This document shows, one piece after another, positions 24,101 to 38,400 of a stretch of 64,000 nucleotides of DNA. The first letter of the stretch is position 1. Each line of letters opens with the position of its first letter. The notes beneath the pieces were generated by a model. It made no database searches and had not been told where the DNA came from. It saw only the letters and a list, made by a program, of their open reading frames with translations. The stretch comes from Aurelia coerulea (lineage: Eukaryota > Cnidaria > Scyphozoa > Semaeostomeae > Ulmaridae), in the NCBI GenBank assembly GCA_039566865.1, contig CM076949.1:1922001-1986000 (forward strand), given 5' to 3'. Made by a program: the position numbers and the translations under genes.

Positions 24101-27100
24101 ATTGGAAGACTTGCTTCTACCAGCACGGTGATTTTGAAGTTTTTGATGGACGATATCAGTGATACTATATCACACAGACGTTTTCCTGTTTTTCGAAAAT
24201 GAAAGCATCATTTTGACGCTAACTCTTTGTACTTTACAGGGGAAAAACCTAACATTCATATCTTTTACGATTGCTTGGATATAAGTGGATTTTTAGCGAG
24301 CATTTTTTGGTAGCCACCAAACAAACTGCAGGAAACAATGGAGAACAATGGACACGTGCGGTGTTTACAGATTTGTTTACAGTTTGGCGACGGAGCCCCT
24401 TTAAAGAAGAAATTATATAACTAAGATTAATTAAAGGTACAAACCTGCTCATTAATAAATTTAACTCTGATTATTCCTTTCAAATTCTGACCATCGAGCC
24501 TGCTCAGTTGCTCATAACCATCCTGAAATAAGAATTGACAAGTTTGTTGACAAGATATCATAATAATATCATAATGGGATTGAAGGAACGATGGAGTTGG
24601 CAGCTGAATCTTGAGTCAATTAATGAGATGTATTGAGATGTATTGAGATGTATTGAGATGTATTGGGTGTCTCAATAAAAAGTACTCCCGTTTGAAAAAT
24701 CGATAAAATTCAGTTATCAAGCGTATCATGAAATTCTTTTTGATCGCTTTTGTCAATGATCGAAATATCTTTAAAGATGATAAAATATTTGTATTCATTT
24801 CTTACAGAGTATAAAATAACGCATTGGAAAACCTCATTCTGAGATATACTCTTTAAGCAACATCGTTAATCTTGCCTAAGAGTCACGAAATTGAGATATT
24901 TCATGATCCTTCAAGTCTACATTAATAGTTCGCGTTTCTTTCTGACATTTATGACCAAACCAAAAGCTTGATAAACAAAAAGAAGTTAATCTGGTAATCA
25001 TCAGTGCTTTTTGTAGTATGTTTCAAAACCAGGCAGCTCTGAAAGGAGCTACATTTACGAATTTTAAAGCCAATCACAAGATCACCTATGCCCATAAAAT
25101 AATTTGGTCTTCGATCTACATGCCAAAAAAATTTGAGGATCGACCATATAATAAAATGTTGAAGATGTTTCAAACTGGAGTATTTTTTGGGACACACTGT
25201 AGAATTAGAGTATGAGTTAAAATGAGCATAAACAAGGTTAAAGATATTTCTCAAATCATACCAATGACGCTTGCTGATCATTTTACTACTGCATGGAATC
25301 GACCCAGACAAAGTATACAGTTTCAGAGACAGAGGGTAGATAATAAAATGTTGAAGATGTTTCAAACTGGAGTATTTTTTGGGACACACTGTAGAATTAG
25401 AGTATGAGTTAAAATGAGCATAAACAAGGTTAAAGATATTTCTCAAATCATACCAATGACGCTTGCTGATCATTTTACTACTGCATGGAATCGACCCAGA
25501 CAAAGTATACAGTTTCAGAGACAGAGGGTAGATAATAAAATGTTGAAGATGTTTCAAACTGGAGTATTTTTTGGGACACACTGTAGAATTAGAGTATGAG
25601 TTAAAATGAGCATAAACAAGGTTAAAGATATTTCTCAAATCATACCAATGACGCTTGCTGATCATTTTACTACTGCATGGAATCGACCCAGACAAAGTAT
25701 ACAGTTTCAGAGACAGAGGGTAGATAATAAAATGTTGAAGATGTTTCAAACTGGAGTATTTTTTGGGACACACTGTAGAATTAGAGTATGAGTTAAAATG
25801 AGCATAAACAAGGTTAAAGATATTTCTCAAATCATATAATAAAATGTTGAAGATGTTTCAAACTGGAGTATTTTTTGGGACACACTGTAGAATTAGAGTA
25901 TGAGTTAAAATGAGCATAAACAAGGTTAAAGATATTTCTCAAATCATACCAATGACGCTTGCTGATCATTTTACTACTGCATGGAATCGACCCAGACAAA
26001 GTATACAGTTTCAGAGACAGAGGGTAGATAATAAAATGTTGAAGATGTTTCAAACTGGAGTATTTTTTGGGACACACTGTAGAATTAGAGTATGAGTTAA
26101 AATGAGCATAAACAAGGTTAAAGATATTTCTCAAATCATACCAATGACGCTTGCTGATCATTTTTCTACTGCATGGAATCGACCCAGATAAAGTATAAAG
26201 TTTCAGAGACAGAGGGTAGATAATTACTTTGTTATTTTCATACCTCTAATAATCTGCTCCTGAATACAGTTATGAGAGCAGTTGGCCTCGATGAATCTTT
26301 GTATATGCCTAATGACTCTTTATCGGATTCAATCCATTTTCGAAATATTTGAACTCTCTGCAAATGAAACAAGTTTTCTTAACAGATGAACTAAGACCAC
26401 AGAAAATACCATTGTAAGGGCTCAAACCAACGGACAACACGTGTAGACTTATGACGATGAGTCTCTTGCTTCCCTGTGCTCTTTGACTTCAAGATGGCGC
26501 TTCAGTCAACAGAGACTCATATTATTACTCTGAAAAAGTAAGGTACCGCAGGCCCTGTTGAGCAAGGTACCGCAGGGATACAAGGGACTCATCGTCATAA
26601 GTCTACACCACGTGCACAATTCCATATGAAGCCATTGCCTAGACTGATGACATTCGTCTAGATTTTGCTGCATTGAATTGAATTATTATTTACTTTTATA
26701 GCCATTCCGCTAAAACTTAGACTGAAGTTGAAGCGGAATGGGTATTCTTAAGAGCTTACCACATTGTGAGGTATGACGTGAGGTATCTTCTTTAAAACAA
26801 CCATTGCTCTTCTTTTCTTAGCTTCCAAGTCCGCTATGAAATGTTTTGTTTTTAGCTCTCTAAAACAAATACCGAAAGAAATAAGGAAAATGGCATGTTA
26901 ATGGCGATGAAACATGTGTGAGGTAAAGACCCGCTTTTTGGATTACTTGCATTAAAAAGTTAAATAAATCCTCAAGACCGTCTGGTGAAAATCACCCAAA
27001 CTTGTAAGATACATTAAAACCCTCAAAATAAAAGAAATTGTAGATTAAGAAGCTCCAGGCTGATACTTGGCCAATCAAGCACCTTCTGATGAAGGTGAAA

Positions 27101-30100
27101 TTGCAGTTTTAGCGCCAAGCACTGGGATCATAGAAGTAGCTAAGCGCTTATTGACTCCTCAATCCTTTGTCACGACGCTCGAGTGGTGGGGCTCTACCGG
27201 GTATCGAACCCTGTTCGCCGGACTGTTCTGGCTGCAAAGTCAGAGGATTACACCACTGCGCCACAACATCTTCAAATAAGAACTCCTCTTTAAATGTATA
27301 GAAGCCATTTTAGCCGCTTACAGAAAATCACAGGCTCTTTTCTAAGGGTTTTTACTGCAGCACTAAGTCTTGAAACGACGATAAAAATTAGATTGTCTTT
27401 CTTCGATCATACAAATTTTGGTAGATAACTCTTATTTATCCTTGAAAAATCATATCATGATTTAATTTTCGAATTTTTACTCGTATTATGCGGTTCAAAT
27501 AATTTGTGTTATTACAAAATGGCAAAAATCGGATTGATAATAGCTTAGCGTATTCATAAAGCGAAATTTAATTAACGTAAAGCTAAAAATCAAAATTCTA
27601 TTAAACATACTTTATAATCCAATGTCCAGGGAGAGTGAAAGATCGTCTGCAATCACGATCATATAGCAACAACAGCAACATTAATGCAGAATTAAGGAAA
27701 GCAGACTCTTTTTGAGATGATTCTGCACTTGTAGTCTTCTCTTTTCCTTTCATTTCGTCTGAGGGTGAAGAGGACAACAAGTATTTGAAGGACGCTTCAT
27801 AATGGGGCTAACATTCAGACTTAAGAAATTCATTTTAGTAATTTTCGATTACCAGTAAAATCAGCAGAAACAACTGTGGCACCCAATGAACAATTGATAA
27901 CAAATTATAACCATCGTTCTTCATGTGTTGTGTATCTTATCTGTTTCCTCTCAATATCAGATTATTCCAAATTACAAATAAAGACACTTTCAGTGAAAAT
28001 GCAATGCAGGATTATCATTCAAGAAATGAATACCCAGAGGCACCATGAGTTACGCTTCCATATCAATGAAAGAGGGCTAAAATGTTCAAAATTCTCTTGG
28101 AGAAAACCTACATGTAAAGGCACATAATGAGCGAAGGATCGCCTAGGATGCCAAGGAGAGAAACGGATCAGTTTCGAGGCATATAAGGAAATCCCAAACA
28201 CTAGAAAACAACCATGCTGCTGGTCTCTTGCCAGCTTCCTTTTAATTTCCGTTTTCAGAAGAGTCTCAAAAACTTTGCGCAGTTAAAAAACACGAGAACT
28301 TGCCATCTATCAGCCTGTTAGCCAGACCCAATTTAAAAGGAAACAGGACTGTTTCTTGTGAAACAAGACTGTTTCTTTTGAAATTGGCCTCGTTTTCAGG
28401 CTTGCCATCTATCAACTGCAACAGAATTTTTCCATAGAAAGAATCTAGAAAAACCAAAATAAATCACATTGATAAATACGTCTTAGCCGTTACATACCGT
28501 CAGTTTCTCTAGTCCAGATCATCTTGAATACCAAAGAATTCAGGAAGGCTGACATCTTTATTGATTCATCTAACGTAAACGGCTTTTGCTGTTCATAAAA
28601 TTCTCCATCATCAATTATGGGTAACAAATGAGCGCAACAATCACAAAACAACATCAACAACGCATTCAGTGCATCAGGTAGAGTATCACTGCCTCCTGTG
28701 ACGTAGCTTAGTATTGCTTTTAATCCTCCATCTGGGCCAAGGGAATAAAGGAATTTCCACAGGCGAACAATGATCTTCTCGTTCAGACTCAGAGCTGCAA
28801 GAAAAATAATTTCATTTAGTACAGTAGAAACCCGCATAAAAGAATCTAAGTTTTTTCTGGGCAGCCTGAATTGGTTCTTAATTAAATGGCTGCTATTCTA
28901 AATTCCAGCCTGCAAGGTTCTTAAAAAGGTTCTTATATACGAGCAGGCCTTGCACACATTAACACTGTTTTCCAGCTCAAGAATTCTTGAGATTTCTTGA
29001 GAATTCTTGAGAACAAATCTTTCGTACCAATGAAGAAGTCTGATCAGAATGTGAAGAATTCTAAACATTCTTGTCATTTTAATAATTTACATTAAAGCTA
29101 TTATATAAGAACCTTTCCCAGTTTGAGCCTCTTATGGGTTCTTATTTATGGGGTTTTAAAGATTGAATTTCAGCCTCTAGGTTCTTATAAAAACAGGTTC
29201 TTTTATGCGGGTTTCTACTGTATTTTTTATATTTCATGTTCATATTACATTTAAAATTTACAGGACATACAGCAAATCCCCGCATATAAGAACCTAACAA
29301 AATAAGAAACTACAGGCTGTTTTTCCTAACTTATGCACCTTGCAATTAAGAACCTGTTTCAGTTTGATGAAAAATATGTTCTTATAGCAGGGGTAGCAAA
29401 GTTGATTTTGGATTTTCAGTGTTCAGTTCATTTTTGTCCCAGTGGGCTTTTAATGTTTGAATCTCCTCCCCTGCTGTTTGAAAGCTTATCATTGGTTATT
29501 AGGTATATTTTAATCTTGCCAGAACAAATAATAGGGCTGAAAATCATTGACAAAGGTTCTAAAATGGCCTACGCAAGGTACTCTTCAAATAAGAACCATT
29601 ATACCTTGAAATTTGGCTTAGTACCTTTAAAATAAGAACCTATTTCAGCCTAGCTCTCAAAAAAGTAGGTTCTTATATGCGGGGATTTACTGTATCACGA
29701 TAGTCTGTCTCAAATTAGATGTCACCTGCAAAGCCCGCGAATAACAACAATAGAAATGTTTCGCAAAGGAATTTTGCGTTATCGCAAATTTCAGGTGATA
29801 TCTAATTGGAGATGGAATTTAATTACATATTACTATTTACAACATGCAACTACACAACCTACACTCTACCATATTACAGAGACGATACCCCTGGGAGCAA
29901 TATTATGTCTACCCTGAGGCCATTACAAACGAAATAATTAAAAACACCAACTACTACAACAACATAAATCTACACGTAATTACTATTTCGAAAACTTAGA
30001 GACTTTACATGCATAAACGGTAAACGAAGCTACAACTAGAGGTCACTTGTAACCAAATAATTGCGAATGCGAGTAAATTATGTTCAATTATTCACATTTT

Positions 30101-33100
30101 GGCACAGGCAGCTTGAATGTACTGTGAACAACAGAGGCAAATTGAGTAACAATGGTATTGCCTATTACGCAAGTTCGTGGCCAGAAAAAGGCTATGGTTA
30201 GCAAGGGTGAACCTTGTGAAACAAATGATACAGTTCTTTTTAAAACAAAGAGATTTCACAGTCTCAAGGTTAAATTTCACACCTTCAATGTAGCCGATCA
30301 TAACCTTTGGTCTCTCTGTTTATTTTGATTTGATTGAGTGCAGTCAGAAGTGTGAAATCTATTCGTTAGAACAAGGCTGCGAAGGCACACTAAGACACAG
30401 GAATACAAGGGAGATATATTCAAATAACTCGAGGCGTTTGGGCCTTAAACTATGTTCAGTTGTATACATCAGTTCAAGACGAAACAGAGAAGAAAACAAG
30501 ACAAGAAAACGAGACAAGGATCAAAACAAGGTAAATAAATATGTAATCAAAACGTCCGTGTCCTAACACCCTTGGTTAGAAAGACAAATCGAAACCTAAA
30601 TCTTTCGTTAGAATAATTTGCCCTTGCTGCTATGGTTATTATTTCCTATATTCCAACTTGGCAATGATGATGAATCAAAGAGAGAAGACTGCCATAAAGG
30701 TACCATTATTTTGCTTCAATTTACAGCAACGTTTCCCATTAAAATTGAAACTACATTAGGTACTTGGCCAGCTTTTTGAATGAAAATAAGATTTTCAATG
30801 AGATACGTATCATCATCATCATCATCATTAATTTATTTAACGTAGGCTACATAACAAAAGAAGAATAGCTAAATTACAACTAATTTAGGCCTACGTAAAA
30901 GCATACCTGCAAATATTTCCATTCTCAATTGAGTCAAAGTCGCTGCTAGAACTTGATACATTTCACAAGTCTGGCAAACATCTAAAACAACTGGATCTTT
31001 TAAGTCACGATAACTTGATTTATCTGATGACCGACTCGATCGCCCAAATGCCCGCTTGAACAGTCCTATAAAAGAAAGCAATGATGAATCAAAAGCCAAG
31101 TATGTTGAGTAAAGAACTAAGATCCAGGGACACGAATTTTGAGAAAGCAAATGTACATGCTGATTTTTTCAGGTCTAATTATTTGATGACAAAATTTTTG
31201 TAATTTAAAGGCACATTGTCGTGGCGCTCATTGGGTGAAAAGGACAACAAAAGAATAGAATTAGGCAAGCTTCAATAATTTCGCTGTACATTGAAATTCA
31301 CGAAGATGATAACGATCTGACTCCCTTTTCTCTCGAAATAAAACATGATCCAAGGGCATAAAGGCTTGGTTATGATTACCCTGGGTAGGCTCTGGTACCC
31401 AGGGTAGATTATGATTTAAAAATGTCAGGTCTTTTGTTAGTGAGTTCAACAACACATCTACACAATATCAGCCACGACAGTAACGCTCTTCAAGGAAGTT
31501 TCGCAATAAAGATGGAACTGGAAACTAGCCAAATGAGAAGAAGGGTCAAAAACAAAGGAATGGATTAATAATAACGGGCTTTCAGGGTGAAGACCCCAGG
31601 AAAGAATCTTGCCTGGGCCAGGAAAGAACCATGTTTACTCGCTGCAAATGTAGGTTTATTGATTCCATGTTCGTTCCAATACCATTTCTAACTGCAAAAA
31701 TATTTGCAGTGATTACTTGTAATCTCTATTCTAAATGTTATACCTCTTTCTGATCCTTTCCTTTGGTTTGCTGTTGATTTTCCCTCAACTCTCTCATTTT
31801 CTCCTTCAAGATTGGGCAATCTTGTAAACAGCATTTCGACCATTTTTCGCTTCCATAACAAGCGCAACTGCGATGAAACATGAACCATCGTATCTGATAT
31901 CCAGCTGAATGGTAAAAATTATCGATTAAAGAAATCACACCCCCACTAAAGAAGTTAATTCATCGGAATAAAGAAGTTAATTCATCGGAATAAGAATCTT
32001 GGCTAAATGGCCCAGACATCAAAAATAAGCCGTGATTATCAAAAATGATGACCGTTGAACATTCAAGATCATAATTGATGTAAAAAATTTCCATTGGCTA
32101 AACACATAAAAATAACCGTTTTTGAAGACTTAGGCCCCGTTTACACTATGCCGGTATGAAACGAATACGGCATAAAACTGTGCCGTATTGGTTTCTCTGT
32201 TTAAACGGAATCGCCGTTTACACTAAACCGGCACAAAATGAATACCATAGGCTTTGACCATGCGCAGAGCGACGATTTGTTAAGACGCATGCTCTCATTT
32301 GCCAAATTATCGCCTTGATATGAATCCGACATGAAATGATGCGTATTCACCGTTTACACTATGCCGGTTGAGCGAAAGAAGCCAGTTAGAATTCCGTATT
32401 CATTTCGTGTCGTATTCACGTGAAAACTATGGGGGCATAGTGTAAATGGGAAGCCAATATGGCACAGTTTCATGCCGTATTCATTTCGCACTGGCATATT
32501 GTAAACGGCGTCTTATTGTGGAGTGGAAATAAAAATCTTATATTGAGATGAAAACGGCTTTAATCAACAAGCGTAGAACAAAGATTTAGCCATCCTTCAG
32601 GTAACACGTGCAATAGAAAATCTTTCAACATTTTGGATGTGCAGAACCGATTCCAAGTTTTACTCGAAGCTTAAAGGGAGTACAAAGACCAGCATGCTTT
32701 TCACGAAATCAGTGACATGCTCTGCACAGCTTCCAGAATAACTGACTGTACGAAATTCACAAAAACAAAGACAAACGATGGCAAAGGCTGCTGGTCTTTG
32801 TACTCCCTTTAAAATCCTTGTAAATAATTTTTATTAATTTCTCTTGCCCGCATTCTAGTTTTTTGCCCGTTCTCCAAGGACAACTAGAAAGAATATGCTG
32901 TCTACTCTTACTTCCGACATGACAAAATTTGATGATATATGGTGACACACTTTTTCCTTCCATTATGTCAAGCATATTTTCACAAAAAAATGGTTCATAC
33001 AAATGGATACCTGGTATCATCAGTCTGCATAAACCAACCAAGAACAGGATGCCACTTTGTCAAATTCGATTGCTTCTTCACAACATAGGTTTGGCAATGC

Positions 33101-35431
33101 TTCAATAAACTCAAGATCACATCCTAGAAGAAATTAATATACCGGGTGAGCCAGAAAAAAGTTCCCAAAATGATGTATTATTGTTTGATTGCTTACATGT
33201 CTATAACCAATGAAGTACCGATTTTCAAAAACTTTGTAAATTCATTTGATTGCCTAAAGGCTGAATTGTATTTTAAGATATTGGTTGTGGTTTCACACAA
33301 AAATGGCGTTTTCGTGTTGAAAAGAAGCTCGATAAACCTGCTCAAAGTCAAGCCTTAGATGTGCATGAGATATCTCTCAAAGAAACGGCCTATTTTTCCA
33401 GTCAACATTTTAGATGTGATACAAAAGTCTGAACTCCTATTCGTATTCTCTGAACTAAGTATTAACTGAATTTACCAATTATTCCTCGTAAGAACGCGGG
33501 AAAAATCACAAAAATACTTCGATCTTTTGGCTGTCAAGCAAATATTATGCGGTTATTGAACGATTACGAGGTCCATGCTGAAAATATTTGGATCGCAGTT
33601 TGACGTACGGACCGAAAGTGAGGTCCGTACAATGAACTTCCTTTTTCATGCCATCTAAGGCTTGGGATTTGAGCAGGTTTATCAATCTTCTTTTCGACAT
33701 GTAAAACATTGTCGTAAAGTCCAGAACCAACATGTTCGAAAACAATTTAGCCTACACAACGCCCGGTCCAATACGGCTTCGAACGAAAAATACGGCTTTT
33801 ACGGACCGATCAAGAACCAATCGAATTGCTGCGTTGCCGGTCCGAGGAGCCGTATTTTCGAACGCCATATAATAATGGTTCATTCCAATGGGGATATTAG
33901 TAATCAAACGATAATACATCATTTTGGGACTCACCCGGTAGATAAATCAATTTGCGCATGCGTTCAGTTTACAAATCTTATGAACTGCTGCAAAACAGAC
34001 GCAGCATGAAAGCCATCTTGATTTGTAGGAACTCTTTGTCGTCAAACGGTAAAGAAACCACTGTGGGGTGAGTGGCCGCCCGGCTTATACAGTTTCCATC
34101 AGGTGAGTGAAGTTAAGCTCGGTCGAGTGTGGTCAAACTCCGGATGGGTGACCTCGGAGGCTTGACCTCGCAACTCACCTCACCGTCCTTGAAAGGGACG
34201 TTAAACTAGGGATCCCATGCCTGGATGCGGCATGCATAGTGGGCTTAAATTAGCTTTAAGTAACTAGAGATACTTCCTGCTCGCTCAAAATTAATTACTG
34301 AAAAAACAGTTCGCGACAAAATGACTGGAGGCACATATGAATGTCCCCTCTGGTAGTGGAGCATTCTTTAGAAAAATAAACAAAAAGGAAATTGTCAGAC
34401 ATGAATTCAAATGTCTGAAACAGAAAAGAGGAAAGCATTTATTTCATGGTAAAATAATAGTGCGACCAAATTTAGGCCAGATGTCCGACACCACAGATCA
34501 TCATTGCTATATTCACTTCAACTTTGTGACTGAACTAAGGAAGGCGTAGAGTTAAATCACACAAAAGCAGCTCACCACGAAGGAAGATCGCATCTTCACA
34601 AATGCTTCCTCAGAAGATTCTATCTCTATGTATGCCAAATGAACCAGGTTTCCTGGAAATACATCATGAGTTTAGAAATATAAGCATGTCTAAAAACAAA
34701 AGGAGGTCGAATAGTCAACGACATGTTTCTGACAGATGAGAAACTGACTCTGGCTTGAACGGTCAGGTGGATGAAAACAATCAATTTTGATGCAAATAAT
34801 CAATATAATACATGCCCTTACCAATCTAAGGAAATGCAAGTGCAATTTAATTAGATTTCTGAAGATGTCTCAGCCTTGGGGGTCCGAACAATATTCGTTA
34901 AACTAAGTTGAGCTTTGATTTTACAGCACTTTATTCCAGACGTAGACTGATTATATGGGCGTAGTTCTCGCTATTGAGAGGCTGCCGGACGCTCCTAACT
35001 ATGTATGAGCGGTCTTGGTTTGATGTAGTAGTCTCGTTTTGAATAGCAACTACTGGGACTCATCGTAACCAGTCTACTCCAGGTGTACGAGATCATACCA
35101 TTATTCGACGAAAGGCATCTCAATCAAACAGTGCAATAATCAATAAAATATGATCTTACCGAGCAAGCATAATGCTCTGTTTCCTTCTAAGGAGTTGAAT
35201 ATTATTCTCATTTCTTGTTTCTTGGATAAAGTCTCTAGTAACTTGCTGAATATTTCATTTTGATGAAACATATTAAGACTCTGAAAAAAACAAAATGCAA
35301 TGAAATTATCACAGCAAAATGTGAGACAATCTATGAATCAATAAATCCATCAATCCATCAATCCATCAATCCATCAATCCATCGATCCATCCACCCAACA
35401 ATCAATCAATCAATCGATCAATCAATCAATT

Positions 35432-35476
<45 letters not shown>

Positions 35477-38400
35477 ATAGGTGGATCAAACAATCCAGCA
35501 ATGAATCCAGCCATCAATCAATTTTACAAATCAATCGATCCATTAATCAATCAATCAAACAATCAATCAATCAATCAATCAATGAACCAATCAAGGAGCA
35601 AGCAAACAAGCAAGAACTCGATAAATCTCCTGTAATATTCCACCAATCGAGCATCATTTACTTTTTGATAAAGCTGCATGAACATATCATGGCCCTTTTG
35701 GTTCTGACACGAGATATCGGATTTAGAACTGAATAAAACAATCTTTCGGAAAGAAGCAATGATTTCTAGCAAACAAACCTCTGAAGAAAGTTCTTTTAAG
35801 TGATGTGTGAAGGCTGGTACACTCAGAATATGCAACACAAAGACGATTAGAGGTCCTTTTGAGAACTGTGACAGGACCAATGGCCTAGTGAAAAAGAAAA
35901 TTTATAATTTAAAAGCTTAAAAGGTAAGAGGTCTTCCTGCATACCACATTACATTAAACAAACTTACACGAAAACCTTGTAGCATATTTCGGTAAATGTG
36001 TTATTTCACTCACCTAGCAGTTATTGCAAAAATCAATGCCCGCCCATCTAAAAGGCAACTGCTCCATGGATATCAAGACCATGATATTGGCAAATATACC
36101 ATTTAATAGTTAACATATTAAGATATGCTTTGAAACTTACCCAGCTGAAATCAGCCACTTTTATCTGAAATTATGTGGGATATTCTTAAGAAAGGTGATA
36201 CTCTTAAAGATGGCATTTTCAACCCCCCCCCCCTAAAGGATAACACGTGCTTAGCATGTACAGGTTGTGAGGCAGAGAAACTTACGAATAAAAATACGAA
36301 AATTTGATCATGATTCTGGACATTTTTTGAAGGATTCTTCAAGCTGCTTTCTCGTGAAAACCCCTCATAATTTCAGAACGGAGCAACTGATTTCAGTCAA
36401 GTAAGTTTCGAACTATATTTGGGCATGTCCACTACAAAATAATAGAGTTACCAAAATGATTGTTGTGATATTCAGAGAGCAGTGACCTTTCTAACGGGTA
36501 CTGTTTTAAATTTAATCATTTAGTATGAGAGTAAGATATCACTCACCTGAAACTGATCGTTGTAGCAGCAGTTAATAAAGATGCATTGATAGACTTTTGT
36601 GATCCTGATAAGACTTTGCAAAGAACGTCCTACAATATAAGCAAAAAAAATAAGTCACAAAAAAGTGATATAAAAACTATGTTTTCTCGAATGCGCCTAC
36701 AACGTTAGCTGAGCACCGCCTGCATCGAATGGTACTTCTTCTGACCTTATCTAATTTGTGACTGAACAATTTCAAAGTTATGACTTATCAATGAGTTCAG
36801 AACGAGTTTAGCAGAGTAGATCTTAAACGACTGCACCATATCTTAGAGACTGAATGAGCACATGTATCGAGGAAACGAGGAAACATATGAAAACTCGTTG
36901 CATAACTGACGCTATTTGCTGAAGGGTCTATACAGTAAGAACCCAAGAAATAGAAACCATTTTTCTCAAACAGCCTATTTAGTTTTCTATCAAGACCTAT
37001 AGAAGTTTCTTATATGACGGTACCATTTCTCAACAGAATCAGCCTGTGAGATTTCTTGAAAAATTGTTTCTTTTTTGCAGGTTCTTACTGAACTGTACAT
37101 TTTCGTTTGACACTGTTCACAGGAAATCGAATGATAAATTCAACAAAATAAATTAGCAGGATGAAACAAGAGACAATGTTTTAAATAGACCTTTTAGCTA
37201 TTCTACAATTACTGGATCGAGCGTTATTTTCATAAATTTTCATACGTGAGGTTCGATCGAGTGGCGCTAGAGCTTCTATCACTATTGTACACATTCGAAA
37301 ATTCTACTAAATGTAGCAAAATATCGTTCAATTCTGCTTCTTTTCAGAATAGCTAAAAGGACTATTAATAATAAAATAACAGTGCTTACTTGTAAAGAAG
37401 AATACAATCCTTTTGAAACAAGATCATTCAAGACATTTGCACAAAGTTGTTGCATCGCTGGCTGAATATTTCCACCTGAAAAGATAAAAGATCTGAAAGT
37501 TAGACAAAGAATATACCGAAGAAGATAACTCTTTTTTTGTATCAACTACAATTTCCATCTAACTGTTAAAGAGATTCGGCTAGAGTGCAGTTTAGCGGGC
37601 GGCATTCGAATGTTTTGTTGTTGTTTGGTATACAGAAAGGGTTAGGGTTAGTTTCAGAAAAGCGTTTTCGGTGTAATTTAGCGTTAGTTAGGGTAAGTTA
37701 GGGTTAGGGTTAGGGTTAGGGTTAGGAATGGAATATGACATTTAGCGCCGCCCGCTAAACTGCACTCGTCCCAGAGATTCACGTAAGGGAAACAGTGAAA
37801 AATGCCAGGTAAGTCAAAATAAAGAATCGCCGTTTGAAAGGCCACTTCTCCCTGAATGTCAAAGCAATAACATTCAAAACTGTTTTATTTTATTGCCAAT
37901 ATGTTCAATTAGGTTCAGTAATTTAGTCGGCTTTAATCAGCCATTCCTTCCCGTGGATATGATAGATTTTCTGAAGAAAGCTTCCAAAAACCTACAAAAA
38001 CGAGTGAAGACAATGAGCAGATTTTCCTTGGTGTTCCTTCCTAAAAATGATGACACTCGCATGTATTCACGTATTTTGTCTTCTTGAGAGAATGGAATCC
38101 CCTTGAATAGGCTATTCATACCAGGGGAAGACTTGTTCATCCTCCCAAAAGGATAGCACGTGCTAAAGTGCTAAAAGTCATTGCTGTAAGGCCGGTGAAA
38201 GGCAGAAATGCTTGGGAAATTTTTTCATGATTTTGGGCACGTTTTGAAGGTTTCTTGAAGAGGCTTTCTCGAGAAAATCCCTCATAATTTCAGAACAGAA
38301 TGGCCAATTTTAATCAGGTAAATTTTAAAATAGATTTGAACATGTCTACCATTAAACTATATATTTGCCGATATCATCGTCTTGATATCCAGGAAGCCAT

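Noticed and set aside
24949..25830. 293-codon minus-strand reading frame
   Set aside because: It is produced by the 192-bp tandem repeat, whose length is divisible by three; the repeated peptide has no independent support, and a shortened unit breaks it.
27177..27272. tRNA gene
   Set aside because: A and B boxes are present, but no full cloverleaf with paired acceptor stem could be drawn, and two sister copies share a long non-tRNA tail, so it is a SINE.
29333..29635. 100-codon plus-strand reading frame
   Set aside because: It lies entirely inside the pogo-like MITE copy C; the equivalent frame is not kept open in sister copy A.
34076..34200. Functional 5S rRNA gene
   Set aside because: Only the internal promoter half matches; the 5' third and the terminal T run are missing.
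37640..37730. Chromosome end
   Set aside because: The TTAGGG stretch is under 100 bp, has unique DNA on both sides, and sits inside an intron.
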